Below the pieces are notes generated by a model that saw nothing but the letters and a program-made list of their open reading frames with translations, ran no database searches and had not been told where the DNA came from. From Zizania palustris (taxonomy: Eukaryota > Streptophyta > Magnoliopsida > Poales > Poaceae), in contig JAAALK010000081.1 of assembly GCA_019279435.1 (NCBI GenBank), forward strand, positions 30,203,001 through 30,267,000: a DNA stretch of 64,000 nt, written 5' to 3'. A program made the position numbers and the translations under genes. Positions 24,050 through 36,069 of the stretch are shown here, one piece after another. Positions within the stretch are counted from its first letter, which is position 1. Every line of letters begins with the position of its first letter.

Positions 24050-25724
24050 GTCCACCTAGCCTTACTGTTGCACACTGAAAATTTTCTCTTTTCAGTGAGG
24101 TAGATAAGTGCCTCACTGGTTAGTGGTCACGCAGACTTTCAAAGACCACCAGTGATTTGATAGTACTTAGACCTTATTTCGGTTTGAAATTTTTACAATA
24201 TAATATACTTTGTAAGTGAGGATTGTAATAAGTTAGTTTATAATAACTAGGGGAAAAAAGCCATAAATTGTATGAACAGTGACCGACTGTTCATATGCAA
24301 CCACAAATTTTGGAAGTGCACGTCTATTTGGAATCTAGGAAAGAAATTGGTTACACGGTCAAATCAGACGACCATGGGAGTTGACGCCTTCCGGTCGTTG
24401 GTCGTTTTTGTTTTCAGTGAGCATATATATCTAAGACGAAGAGATTTAGCTCAGAGATATTCGATTTCTTAAATCTTGCGTAAGGATCATCTTAAATATT
24501 ATTTTTTTCATAAAAATTAATCAATCTACCGCCGCTTTTTCTATAATCTCGATCTTTATTTTTTAAATCATGCAAAAAAATGGCAAATGAAACATGATAC
24601 AATGCTGAAAGTATTCAACTAAGACAATAGAATAGAAAACACTTTGAAGGAAGGCATATTTTACTGCAAATGGGACTCATTTGAGAGAGATTAGAGGCAC
24701 AAACAAAAATAGGGATTGATTGACAAAGATTAGAGGAGATTTAGGAGATAAATTACGAAAGAAAATCCAAAATCGTTTAGGAAAACCATTGGAGTTTTAT
24801 TTTTTAACAAAATATCTAAATTTAAATTTATATAGCCACACATAGGGTATCTTTTGCTGTAACAATCTGATTATGACTTGCAGAGAAATTTTCTTCGGTG
24901 TATCATTTTACAGTCAAAAGTCTATAATTGCTTCCAGCTTCGTAATTGCAGATGACAGTGACTAGCAATCAAAGTCCAAAGTGCGTACGACCACATGAAC
25001 AATTGACACAACTCCCTCCGTCCGTCCCAAATAGAGTTAGTTACTTTTATCTCTTCAAATTTATCAAGAAAAGACTTTATTTTGGGTACTCCTTTGTTTT
25101 TATTTTCTTATATACTCTCGTTCCACAAATCAATAAATCTTACTGTGTTAATACCATTAAATTATCAACCCTATCTCAAAAGTAAAGTATTTGAGAGATA
25201 GAGATAGACGAGGGAGCTTTACCTTCAAGCATGAATTTTACAGGATTTTCGTAGAAATTGTATTAAATCTTTCAAAATTCATTTGAAAAAACTTCATTCC
25301 AAAGAACCCTAAGTGAGACAATACCTTCAAGATTAGGAAGCTGCAAAAGTTTGACAAAGCAGAACACCTCACATAATAAGTCTTACAGTAGATTTGATAA
25401 TTTGTAACAGTGAACAAGTAGCTTCGATTTTTTGCTATCGTATTCTACATGTATTATTGAGTTAGAAAATCTCAGATTGATATGGTAGTGAAAACTGAAA
25501 ATATAATCAAAATGTGATCTTTAAGAGAGACAGATAATTGTTTTTTTCCTTGAGAAATAAATACCAAACGGTTGGTGAGCGCCTTCAATTACATGTGAAT
25601 TTAACAAATGGGAGAATCCGGAGTTTTTTCATGAGTTTAAGAGGCATTAGTAGGATCGATCTTAAGTAAGGGCTCGTGTTTAGCAATTGGAGTAAGGTTT
25701 TCATGCAAGAATCAAGAAACAAAC
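24050..25724. other. Intergenic DNA with MITE-like debris
   Basis: I see no gene. CTCCCTCCGTCCGTCCCAAA at about 25014 is the left end of a Stowaway-type MITE without a clear partner. The stretch around 24160-24250 resembles the end of a TIR element. Confidence 0.35.
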
Positions 25725-26050
25725 AATTGTGCGCGAGCAATCGAAAGTGCAGCCGGAGAAGTGGAAAAAATCGGGATTTGAAAGTACCTGTGCATCCACG
25801 CCCTTCCATGCCGCAGCCACGGACGCCTCTGCTTGCGTGACCTCGATCACCTCCTCCGTTTCCAGCGCCTCGGCGTCGGCGGCCACCTCCGCCGCCGCCG
25901 CCCTCGACCACGAGGGAGAGGGATGCTCGCGGTGGGAGAAGCCAGCACGCTTTGAGGCCCAAACCGGCGGCCCAGATTGAAATTTCCCCCGCTCGATTCA
26001 CCAACGCAACCTGCGCCGCATCTTCGATCGGACGCCGGCCCAACTAAATG
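25725..26050 (-). repeat. Dispersed duplicate B: GC-rich exon-like segment
   Basis: Direct repeat of 21325-21660, about 4.4 kb away. The exon-like reading TEEVIEVTQAEASVAAAWKG then VDAQ is kept. It has lost the Met codons seen in copy A and has a frame difference in the upstream alanine/arginine-rich part. The similarity ends where a (CCG)n run starts (about 26090). Confidence 0.55.
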
Positions 26051-26089
26051 CGCCTCGTGTTCGTCTCCTCCTGCTTGCGATTTACGAAC

Positions 26090-26091
26090 GC

Positions 26092-26119
<28 letters not shown>
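26090..26119. repeat. (CCG)n microsatellite
   Basis: About nine CCG/GCC triplets in a row. They give a poly-Pro or poly-Gly run in chance ORFs. Confidence 0.85.
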
Positions 26120-26122
<3 letters not shown>

Positions 26123-26199
26123 TGCCGGTGCAGGAGCCGCTCTTTCCCGGCGAGGTGCAGTCACACACGCAGGACAAATGAAGTCACACAGTATTCTTT

Positions 26200-29100
26200 A
26201 TATAAAGAAATAATTTGATCAATGCCATTACGATTTTTTAATTTTGGAGTAATCTCATTATAATTCACATATTTTTTTAATTTATGTTAATTTGCAGGAT
26301 CATTCAGGATAAAAGATTGGTCTAGGACAACTCAGGACAAGAGACTAGATGAGGAATCAGCTGGGTGTTCTCTGAAATTTTGTGCCCTTGCATCTTGGCT
26401 TTAGTTTCCTGACTAACATGGGCCTGCTGGTCAGAGCCGGTGGCCATTGATCTTGTAGATAATTCAGCAGGTTGGTTGGTTTACTGTCCGTACATATATT
26501 CAGAAGTTATTTGGAACTTGTATGTTGGGTGCAACTTTAATCAGACATGTAGCCCATTCATGTTTTCCTGTCTGATTCCATCTGCAAATCTTGGTGGCTG
26601 CATAAGCTCCACAAAGTTTTTGAATGGTTGGGCCTTTCATTAGTGAGATCAGAGACTTCTTACTGTATCTACAGGCTGAAACTGTCACTGTTTTGTGACC
26701 ATCATTGATAAATGATAATTAAAGAGCAAAGGTGAATGATCATTGATAAATTTCTGTAGCAGAACTCATCCATTTCGTGAACACATCTGTTTCAAGTTCA
26801 TCCTTGTCGTGCAAAGCAATGAATGAGCTGTGGATGGATTCCAATCGTATTTGCATGTACTGGATTCCAATAGTTGAAATCTTCAGTGTACTGACACTGG
26901 ATCTGATACACAAATTTACTCCTGGGATTTTGGTTCTGAATCTACTGGAGTTCTTAATTACTGGCTTGTAGTACAACTAATATACACCAAGTTTACTATT
27001 GGGATTTGCTTCAACATGTGCTCTTTCAGGAGGCGGGCATTTATCTCTCCATCCAGCAATTTGCACTCTTTTGCCAGTAATTTAAAGAGTAAGATATACT
27101 CTTTTAGATTTACAGTACGTGCTTTCTATATTAGATTTATATTTTATATATTCAAAAAAATGATTCTAACTCACCATGAGTTGTTGTTGTTCTTATTTTT
27201 AGAAGTGCTTGCGTGAATCGCGAGGTTGTAGTTAGATTGTCAATATCTTTTTTCCATCGAATCATAGTTGTCTTGCTCTCATAGAAAGATCAGGACTTGT
27301 TTCCATCATATATTATGGTGAACAAATTGTAAAGACCTCCAATGCTCATGCAAGCTAGGGAATACTCACAAGCATCCTTGGGGGTACTTTTAAGGAAGAA
27401 AATCTAGAGGAGAAAACTTTATCTAGATTTATGGATGAAAATGGATACTTCCAATGCTCAAAAGCACATAGTTATGCTACATTATAGCTCTAATTAACAT
27501 CATTGTCATTGCATTAATCAGTGGTCCTGCCAAACTATAGACACTTTGGCCTTAGTGTGAGGTGGTCCTCTCCCAATTATTTTACCTAAATCCAACAGCT
27601 CCACATACCTACTACAGAGTACAACATACCTGCTTATGATGTATCAGATTTCAGTGTAGTGGAGTCAATCAGCAGATGGAGTATCAGATCAGATCTGCTG
27701 GAACACCAGCTAATCCTGCACAAGTTTCAGTGGTGACATTAACTAGTGCATAAAAAAATACATTATTGTTTGAAATAAATCAGTAGGAGAGGCTCCCACT
27801 GAGGGGTGTTATGAAACACATTCTATCCACATATATTATAAGACTCAGCCTTATTTTATTTGGATAAGCTGTAAGACTTGACTTCATGGTGTACTTTCCA
27901 CTCATGAAATTCTTGATTTCAGAAAAAAGAGTTTGTGCACAATTGTTATTGGTGTGATGTAGCAGTACTGACCCAATGGTGTACTTCTTTAAACTTCCCA
28001 GGGTATGGCAATTCAAGAGGAGCTGGAAATTTTGAATTTGGTTAAGCTGTAGATGTAGCTGGAACTGAATTCACCACTTGGAAAGAGGTGGGAGTAAAAG
28101 CACAGTGTAAATTATGGGCAAGTTGCCCAGCTACAATCATAATAGCCACTTGGTATAAGCTAGCAGAGTAACAGCCAAGCAAACTTTTTTAAAAAAACGG
28201 CACAGACAAGCAAAACTCTGAAGCTGAATATAATACATGTCCAGAAGTCTTGAACTCAACTTATTTAATGGAACTACTCTACCTTTGGTGCTTAGGAGAA
28301 AAATATTTTATCTTCACTAGAACAGAAAAACAAAAGCAAAGGTTTACAGCTGCTCAGCATAAATTTTCATCTGTGATTCCTGAAATTTGAACAGCATGAA
28401 GTGATTGATTCTGTGATTATTTTCAGCTGAGAACTACTGTTTAATTACAAATAGAAACCTCTAAAAACATACCAAATTCATGTAGGTAGTAAACAGCTAG
28501 CCTCTTCTGTTTATTCATGCAAACCTGGAGTAAACAACTGTTTACCATATTAATCATGCAAAACACAATTTGCACTGGATCTGCCTACACCATCTCTGGC
28601 AAAACCACTTGTCGGCCCTCTGAATTCGGGACCGTAAAACTGTGTTACTGTCAATAAAAGACAATTTCTACATCTTCACTACAATAATTGAACAACAGTG
28701 CAGTGATATCTGAGTGTACTGTGTGCTGTGTTCATTACTTCATTCACAGTTGTATTTTACAGCCAATGGCTGTATCTGAAGTATTTGTAGGATTCCATCG
28801 ACATTGATTGTTCTGTCACCCATGATCCTCTCTAGATCATAATCTTGATTTAATCCTCTCTCAAGGTACTGTATAATTTTGTCTAATAAAAGCATTGTTT
28901 CAGTAAAAGACCATTTTCCTAAATGACTGGAGGTATTTACTGCAGTTTTCTAAAAGCAATTTGCCCAATAGACAGTCTGCTTCATGCATGTGCCACCCAT
29001 TACTACACCACACATGTGTATCATTGAATGCCCTGAGCAAGTAATTAAGATATGTTTTTGTTAATCAAACTCAAGAAAGAATATACAGTGGAATTGTTGT

Positions 29101-30560
29101 GAGGGCCCCAAATTTGGCCAGTTTCCACAGCTGTTATCCCAAAACTGGTGTGATGTGGCCTGTGTGAGTGGATGTAGCTTGTCTGGGCCCCTACCAAGTG
29201 CAGTCCATCCATGAGCAATGAGCTGATGACAATGGCATTTCTTGATCTTGTGCAGATGGATGGAGAAAGGAAACAAAAGATCCTCTAGCTCCAGAGAGAG
29301 ACTCAGAGAAGGGATAAGCATTTGAAGAGGGCTACCAATCACAAGGAACAGTGTGGTCCTGCTATGGGCACACTGTGCTTACTTAGTTCTGCTAATATTC
29401 CTGGGGTGCTTTTGCACATATCATCCAGCTGGGTTATTTTACTCTGAAATGTCCATCAGATATATTGCAAGTAAATGTCATCACATTAGCATTGGCATTT
29501 GCCTCTTTTTGGGGGGATGGAAGACATTTTCCTCTTGAAGAGCCGACTCCGTACGCCTTTTTCAAAGTGTAGCTTTGGATTTTTAAAAGAATTTTGTAAG
29601 GATTCTCATAGTGTTCATTTCCTGTAAGAGATCTATAGATGTCCAATTGCTTGAATAGGGCTTCAGTGGAGTTCTGAAACTCCAAAGGCCATGTGTTCAT
29701 TTGCCAAAGAGGAGATCTTGGGAAACATGCATGTGTCCATCAAAATCTTCAATGATACAAATATGCAAACTGAAAATCAATGCACAATTTTCAGATGCAG
29801 GATTTATCAGTTTCATGCTTTGTTTATTGGACATGGATTGCTAATCCAACACAAATGCTGCCTTGGGTTTCTTTAATTAGTTGGAACAGTATTAGGACTG
29901 TAGACAGAGAACAATTAATGGGGACCCATGGACACTGTCCAGCGGTCAAAAAGGTTCACACACTTAGATCAGGGGGAAAAGAGTGAGAATTCACACTCTC
30001 AAATAAGATTCTGGCCATGGTGTTGTACACTATGATTGGCAGCCAAAAATCCAAAATTATTGAAGCTTTTTCTGTGCTCCTGCTGCTGATGCTGTCCAGC
30101 ATCTTGCAGATGCCCACTACTAGAGCTAGAGCCCCCCCTTCTTTTTCTCTCATTTGGCATGCAGAAAAGGAGAGCCTTATCTAAATCACACCAGCTCAAG
30201 TGAGTGAGATTGAGGCTGAGGCTGAGTAGCTGTAGGAACAAGAAGGAAAAGTAGAGCAAGAAAAGTAGGGGATTAGGGCACAAGTAGTTTGGTCATCAAA
30301 CTTTTCATCATAACTCAAGGACAAAAGGAAAATGACAGGGGATGAGGAGGAGCAGCAGATTGGAAAAGCTGTAAAGCTTTGCACTTTGCATGAGAATTTC
30401 AGAAGTCCATTTATTCACACACAGATTCATAGGAATGATCCATTCCAAATGCAAAATAATGTGAGCTCATCAGAGTGATCACACCCATCAGACCATCAGA
30501 AAAAAGCTCAAGAAACAATATTAAACAAAGTGTTAAACAATTAATATAAGGAGGTAAGGA
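26200..30560. other. Long intergenic stretch, no gene seen
   Basis: About 4.3 kb of AT-rich DNA. All ORFs are under 95 codons, overlap each other on both strands and show no domain or splice structure. I saw no tRNA, no known miRNA sequence and no clear transposon ends. A noncoding transcript cannot be excluded. Confidence 0.45.
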
Positions 30561-30997
30561 CTAAAGGCCTCAAAATCTATAGTCTTTGAGATGAACTGCC
30601 CATCTGGCACCTGCAGTGAACACTGCATGATTATGCTCCTTGTACTAACTACTACCTGAAACTAGCCAGCAATCAACTACAAAATGCTATCAGTAAGGCT
30701 GACAAGCATGAGCAGATAGTCAAGAACTACTACAATGCCGTTTCTTTCTCATCATCACAGCAACTTCTACATAAATGGTTTGCTTCTCCTTAATGATACA
30801 CTCATGCAAAAGCACTTGCAGATAAGAAGAAATCAAGGGGAAAAAAGAAGAGTAACTAGTCTAGTAAGTAACACATGGCCTGCTTGCTAGTTGCTACACA
30901 GAAATAGAGAATTCCTGAGGAGTGACAATGGCATCATCGTCATCGTCATCCGTCCTATTTGATTTGAGCATCAAAATGCCAAGAATGGCACCTGATC

Positions 30998-31351
30998 CTA
31001 GCCAGGCCGGACACGCTTCTGGCCGGCCCGGCCTGCGCCCTCAGAGGAGCGGAGCGTCCCCGATGAATCACCCTCCGACGAGGCATCCATCGTGCGAGCA
31101 AACGACGCCGACAGGTCAGCGTAGAGGCCAACGACGCGGCGGATGTTGTTGTTCAGCTCCCTGATGAGGCTAACATTCCGGGTTAGGTTGTCTGGCACCC
31201 GGGACTCATGGTTCTGGTTGATCTCGTTGATGAGCATCCGGTTTTGGTCCAGGATGCTCTGCACCTGCACGAAGCTCTTGTGGAATGTCTGGATTAGCTT
31301 GTTGTCCACCTGCCCGCCATTGGCCATCCCTGAGAAGCTGTCATCTTCCAT
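30998..31351 (-). CDS. ELF4: EARLY FLOWERING 4-like protein (circadian evening complex)
   Basis: A single coding exon of 117 aa. Residues 15-90 are the ELF4 domain (DUF1313): FHKSFVQVQSILDQNRMLIN, then EINQNHESRVPDNLTRNVSL, IRELNNNIRRVVGLYADLS. ELF4 is a small alpha-helical nuclear protein that binds ELF3 and LUX in the evening complex, which represses PIF-type and clock genes at dusk. The tail after residue 95 is short and Ser/Gly/Arg-rich, as in the ELF4-like 2-4 group. The ATG is the first in frame and fits the family N-terminus. The leader seems to contain a long intron: a CCAAG|GTATGC donor at 33094/33093 lies in a GA-repeat-rich first exon. From memory rice has an ELF4 copy on chromosome 11, which agrees with the neighbours. 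Confidence 0.93.
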   Translation of the reverse strand: MEDDSFSGMANGGQVDNKLIQTFHKSFVQVQSILDQNRMLINEINQNHESRVPDNLTRNVSLIRELNNNIRRVVGLYADLSASFARTMDASSEGDSSGTLRSSEGAGRAGQKRVRPG

Positions 31352-33093
31352 CTTCCTCTTCCTCTCCCCTCCTCAGCTTCAGCCTGACAGCCTATTCTTG
31401 TTCTTCACCTCTCACACACCAAAGCTAGCTACACCTGAATTGAGCACAAACCAAGACGTTATAAGTTGGATGTGGTGATTGAGTAGATGAGTGATGGTTC
31501 ACTTCAAACTACAAGCCATGAAAAAAATAAACTTTGCATTTATGAGGAGATTGGATTGTACTACATCCAATTAAAGACTCATCAAGAACATCTAGTATGA
31601 AAGATTCAATGGGCAGGTACTAGGTACAACCCAATGCAATCCAAGCAGATGGTAAAGATCTACTACAAGTGAAGACAGCATCAAGGTGAAATTCAAGAAC
31701 TGGCTGAACTTGGAGAAGAGGTAGAAACACAAACAGAAAAAAAAAAACAAGGGCTTTCAGGAGGGTTCACCTCTCCTAATCACCTCCTAGAGAACACAAG
31801 CACCAGGGGCAGCACAGGAAATGGACTCTACACTTGTGCTAGCAGTTACAACTCGGCATTGACATGCAATTGAAGAACTTAAATAGGGGAGGGAGGAAAA
31901 GCAACATAAAAAGAATGGAAGGATTCTATAGGACTCACCCAACAAATGTTATTCTGCAGAAACCTTTGCAATTAAGAACAGAGAAGGGGGTGGATACCAA
32001 GGATGATAGAGAGGGGATGGAATCTACTGTGAAGTGTTTGGGGGGAGAGAACATGAGAGGCAGGAGGAGAGGCCTGAAGCTGAGGTGAAATCATGGCCAC
32101 AGGCCATCTCCATGCTCACCACTTCCCCTTTTATTCTCTCCCTTCTCCCTCTCTCAGCCAGAGGAAAGATGGAGGAGGGAGGTGTCAAGAGGACAAGTAA
32201 AACTTTTGTAATCACCAAAAGCTGGCCCCAATTCCATAAAGATATGGGCCTCTTGCCCCCCTTCCCTATGTTGCTTTCTGCCCACATTTACATGCAACCA
32301 AGACAAGATATTAATCACCCCATAATCCAATCTTGCCAGGAGCCTTTGTGAGAGGATAATGCCAACAATGGGAACTGAACCGGCCCCAAATAAAGAAAAA
32401 GAACTAGATGGATTACTCCAAACAAGCTAGAGACAGGAGGAGTTGGGAGAAGAGGAACCTGCACTTTCACTGAAGAAATGGAGCAAGCAATCCATATCCA
32501 TCAATCCATCCACAAGCAAACACCAAACCTATAAGCAATTTCCCTCAAGAACCAAGCAACCCTACAAAGGCTGGATCTTTGGTGGCATCTTAACTTGTAT
32601 TACTAACTACTCCTCCAACAGTGCCGAGCTGAATTGAAATTCTTGTGGTAGTGGTACCAATAATGGGAACCAGGGCATGGCCAAAAAGAGGAATCCCCCA
32701 AGAATTAACCCAAAAAATGGCTCTAACCACCCAACATAACCCTGGATTTTCAGCCAAAAACCGATGATACTCAAAAGTGTGGAATTGGGTACAGAAAGGA
32801 GTTCCACCCCCAAACAGGAACTGATCCTTCCTGTAGAGTAGTACGAGAAAGAAAAGAAAAGAAAATGAAAAAAGAAGCTCAAAAGGCCAGCCAGGGCAGG
32901 CTGACTGACCACCAAAGCAATAAAAAACCAATCTTTGCATTGCTGGACATGCAAGTATGCATTCACACAAAGTCACAAACACATGGATGCATGCATACAG
33001 CTGATTCTGAACTACACATGTGCAGCTGAGCATATATATTATTATAGCGATCCCATTATTATAGAGGACGCCATGCGGGCTACAGATGCATAC

Positions 33094-33169
33094 CTTGGAG
33101 CAAATCAAATCTTGAAGAGCATTTCGTAGCGTCCCTGGAGGGTGTAGAGAGAGGAAGATGGAGTGAATG

Positions 33170-33213
<44 letters not shown>

Positions 33214-33330
33214 AGAGCGGCGTGTGGGAAGGGGAAAAGGGGCAGGGAGGCAAGCAGAAGCAGGCATCGCTGAGCTGAGCAGTCAGCAGATGCGGAGGTA
33301 GGGATGGGCCGTGGCATCGGGAAGAGGGCA
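33094..33330 (-). other. Probable noncoding first exon and promoter of the ELF4-like gene
   Basis: The minus strand has pyrimidine-rich leader sequence, a CT run (GA run on plus, 33174-33209) and ends in a CTCCAAG|GTATGC donor. A five-codon uORF (MLFKI) lies at 33105-33122. The link to the ELF4 CDS is inferred from strand, position and the known leader introns of this family. Confidence 0.4.
33174..33209. repeat. (GA)n microsatellite
   Basis: About 18 GA units on the plus strand, read as CT in the probable ELF4 leader. CT runs are common in grass 5' UTRs. Confidence 0.9.
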
Positions 33331-33399
33331 ACTCGGGCGACCGGCCGGCCACCACCACCACAGGACAAGCCAGGTGGATCACTGGTTCCTTTGTCTCCT

Positions 33400-35224
33400 G
33401 TGCAGATTCACAAACCTCTAATAATTTCTATACACGTTATATTACTCAAAATGCATGTGTCTTATCTCTATTTATTTTTTTCCTCTTTTGCCTAATCATA
33501 AATAAGTGGGGTCATCTATAGACACTACTACACTCTCCCAATGCATGTAGAGTAGTTTTTTTATCCTTGGTATTAGTGATAGAAACCATGTCTTGCATAA
33601 AAAACCATTTCCTCCACATTTTCTTCTCTACTCATTAACTCTCGTGTCACATTAGATTTTTGCCTATGTAACAGTGTATTTAATACCATAGAAACCATCC
33701 TAGTCACTGGTTGAAGATTCCCTCGTAAACTCACAAGCGTACCAAAGTTCAGTTCTTGATAGTTTTTCGTATGCTCCTTCTTTGTATCAAAGTTGAGTGC
33801 TCGAGATTATGTCTGTTTAGTTATGATAATTATTTAAAAAAACGGTATGACTGCCGGATTCTATTTTTCACATTGTATAAAATTTAAGCTATATTCTAAT
33901 CATAAAATATTAAACAATTTAATTTAAATTAATATATATTTTTTGCTTAAAAATAATACATATTCATTTACAACTAAAATAAAACTTGTTTTTTACTTTA
34001 TTATACGTATTTATCATTTATTATACGTGCATACATTAAATCTATTTATTAGTTTATCATACTTTTTCATATATTAATAGTTTTATATATTTAGTTCGGT
34101 AATCGGTATTCATATTCGCTCCTTATTTAGTCTGTATTCATTTTTCATATATATATATATATATATAATGCATATATGTGTATAATTTCTATGCATTAAG
34201 GAAATCAATATAAATAGACGAAAAATCCATTTAGAGAGTTACACACTCGTGGCACGGACTACTTGTTTACCGTCGTTGAAAATAAAATAAATTAAAAGTG
34301 AAAGAAAATAAAATACCCATCATTTATCATCCCAATACTCGGTGGGCTTTTTATCACGGCCCAAATCAATAAGAGATGGGCCAGCTAGTTGGGCCCAAAG
34401 CCCATAACGAGCCCACGCGTCAGTACGAATTCGTCGACAGGGCCCGCTCCAAACGGCCACTCCCTTGAGCTGCACCAGCTCAAGTATCCAATGGCTCTCT
34501 CTCCTCCGTCCTCCGACGTTTGCTTCTCCGGCGGCGGCGGCGGCGGCGGCGGATTCCTCTGCTCGGCGACATGGCGCGCCTGCTGCTCTCTGTATCCAGT
34601 ACGTCCAGCTTGGAAGCTAGCTTTGGCTGTCGTGTTCTTAGTAAACAGTGCTCCCTTTCGCCTTCCGATTTGTGTGTCGTGCTGGTGTTTAAGTTCCAAG
34701 GGTGTTAGGTTTGAATTGGATCAGATTAAATGAAATTTAGCATGTTTTGGAGCTGAGAGAATTGAAATTCATCACAAGATAGATCAGATGTACTACCAGA
34801 GTTCTGACATTTTTCCCGAACGCGGCTTGCGGCGGCAACAGTGGTACGTGTCACCTCCGGCAAGAGGAGAGCGCTCTGCCTCTAGGTCGCTGTCGTCGGT
34901 GAGGTGCGAGCAGAGCGCGAAGCAGGGCGGCGGCGCCGACGTGTGGCCTCCGCCGTCGAGCTCAATTGCGTGGCGGAATCGGTGGAGCTCGAAGGGCCGC
35001 CCTACGCGAGAGGAAGGGTCGATTTGTTTCAATTTCTAGCCCGGATTTCGATATTTTTAGAATTTGAAACTGAAATAAATGTTCAGATTCTAAATTCAAA
35101 AAGTAAGAACCAATAGAATCTAAAAATAAACTAAAATACAGAAACTGAAAAATATCAGTTTCTCTAAATTCTCATTAACTAGATACTCAAACTAACTACA
35201 TTTAGCTGTCAAAAAATAAAACAA
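33400..35224. other. Intergenic DNA with an orphan exon-like segment
   Basis: It is AT-rich to about 34340, with an (AT)n run near 34150. At 34491 a reading MALSPPSSDVCFSGGGG, with a (CGG)n run, runs to a CCA|GTACGT donor-like site and looks like a plastid-targeted first exon, but no following exon was found. 34793-35032 is a GC-rich minus-strand ORF without a domain. Confidence 0.35.
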
Positions 35225-35250
35225 ACAGACATGAAAAAAAAGTATATAGA

Positions 35251-35449
35251 AGTGAAGGTGATCGTAAGGACAATGATCCACAAGCAATGGGCAGTAGAGG
35301 TAGAGCCCTCTACAATAATTGTGGCAATAGTAGAGGAGTGCATATCTACACACACCTCAGAGTAGATTTAAGAGTGGCTCGCCACCACCTCCATACTATC
35401 TCGCATCGCTTCTTGGTTATCGCATGCCACATAATTCATCATATGTTCT
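35251..35449. repeat. Diverged direct repeat, copy 1
   Basis: The sequence from GAAGTGAAGGTGATCGTAAG through GGTAGAGCCCTC and CTCCATACTATCTC recurs at about 35703-35900 with many substitutions and short indels. The 5S-like retroposon has inserted just after this copy. Confidence 0.65.
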
Positions 35450-35461
35450 CTATCGATGATT

Positions 35462-35617
35462 TTTTTTTTTTGAAATAGGCCGCATGGGCCCGACCTTGTT
35501 TGAAGGCCATGGGTGTGTCGGGGATGTGAACGAGAATTTCCCAGGAGGTCACCCATCCTGGTACTACTCCCGCCTGAGCACGCTTAACAATGGAGTTCTG
35601 AGGAGATTTGGTGTCAG
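35462..35617 (-). mobile_element. 5S rRNA-derived, poly(A)-tailed retroposon (SINE-like)
   Basis: On the minus strand, 35520-35613 matches plant 5S rRNA from about nucleotide 26 to its 3' part. It includes GTTAAGCGTGCT (box A), GAGTAGTACCAGGATGGG and GTGACCTCCTGGGAA (box C). A unique tail of about 45 bases and an A-run (T-run at 35460-35471 on plus) follow. The element is flanked by CTATCGATGATT at 35450-35461 and 35618-35629, a perfect 12-bp target duplication. Poly(A) plus a long duplication is the mark of LINE-mediated insertion. It differs from Cassandra TRIMs, whose LTRs also carry 5S sequence but make 5-bp duplications. Confidence 0.8.
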
Positions 35618-35702
35618 CTATCGATGATTATATCCCTTAAACTAATCAATCATTTTGTTCAAGGGACATAACTATTTTATCCTCCTTAAAACTAAGCATG
35701 TA

Positions 35703-35900
35703 GAAGTGAAGGTGGTCGTGAGGACATCGATGATCCACAAGCAACTGATAGTCCGACATTAGAGGTAGAGCCCTCCACAATGACTACGTCGACAATAGAG
35801 GAGGGCATCGACATGCTCCCAAGACTAGATTTAGGAGTGGTTTGCCGCTCGGCCACTTCCATACTATCTCACACTACTTCATCGTCTCAAGATTCAACAG
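35703..35900. repeat. Diverged direct repeat, copy 2
   Basis: Partner of 35251-35449 in the same orientation. The shared blocks are GAAGTGAAGGTG(G/A)TCGT, GAGGTAGAGCCCTC and CCATACTATCTC. Confidence 0.65.
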
Positions 35901-35924
35901 ATGTTCTCTAACTAAAAACACATA

Positions 35925-36068
35925 CTCCCTTCGATGTACAAATAATAGTTCACCATGAGTTGAACTTGGGTGACACCAGGGACAACCTATGTTGCTCTAT
36001 TTAATATCACCTTGGTATGTGTAATCCTATCTAAAACGACTAATATTTGTACATCGGATGAAGTAAGT
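35925..36068. mobile_element. Stowaway-like MITE
   Basis: ACTCCCTTCGATGTACAAATAATAG at the left (given here in part) is mirrored by ACTAATATTTGTACATCGGATGAAGTA at the right. It is related to the element at 41793-42036 in the GRDP1 intron, with which it shares an inner AGTTGAACTTGG block. Confidence 0.6.
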
Positions 36069-36069
36069 C

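Noticed and set aside
32590..33267. 225-codon minus-strand ORF
   Set aside because: It contains the CT microsatellite as a Leu/Ser run and overlaps the probable ELF4 leader and its intron. There is no domain and the codon use looks random.
35520..35613. Functional 5S rRNA gene
   Set aside because: The first ~25 nucleotides are missing, there are many substitutions, and it is a single copy outside any tandem array with a poly(A) tail and target duplication.
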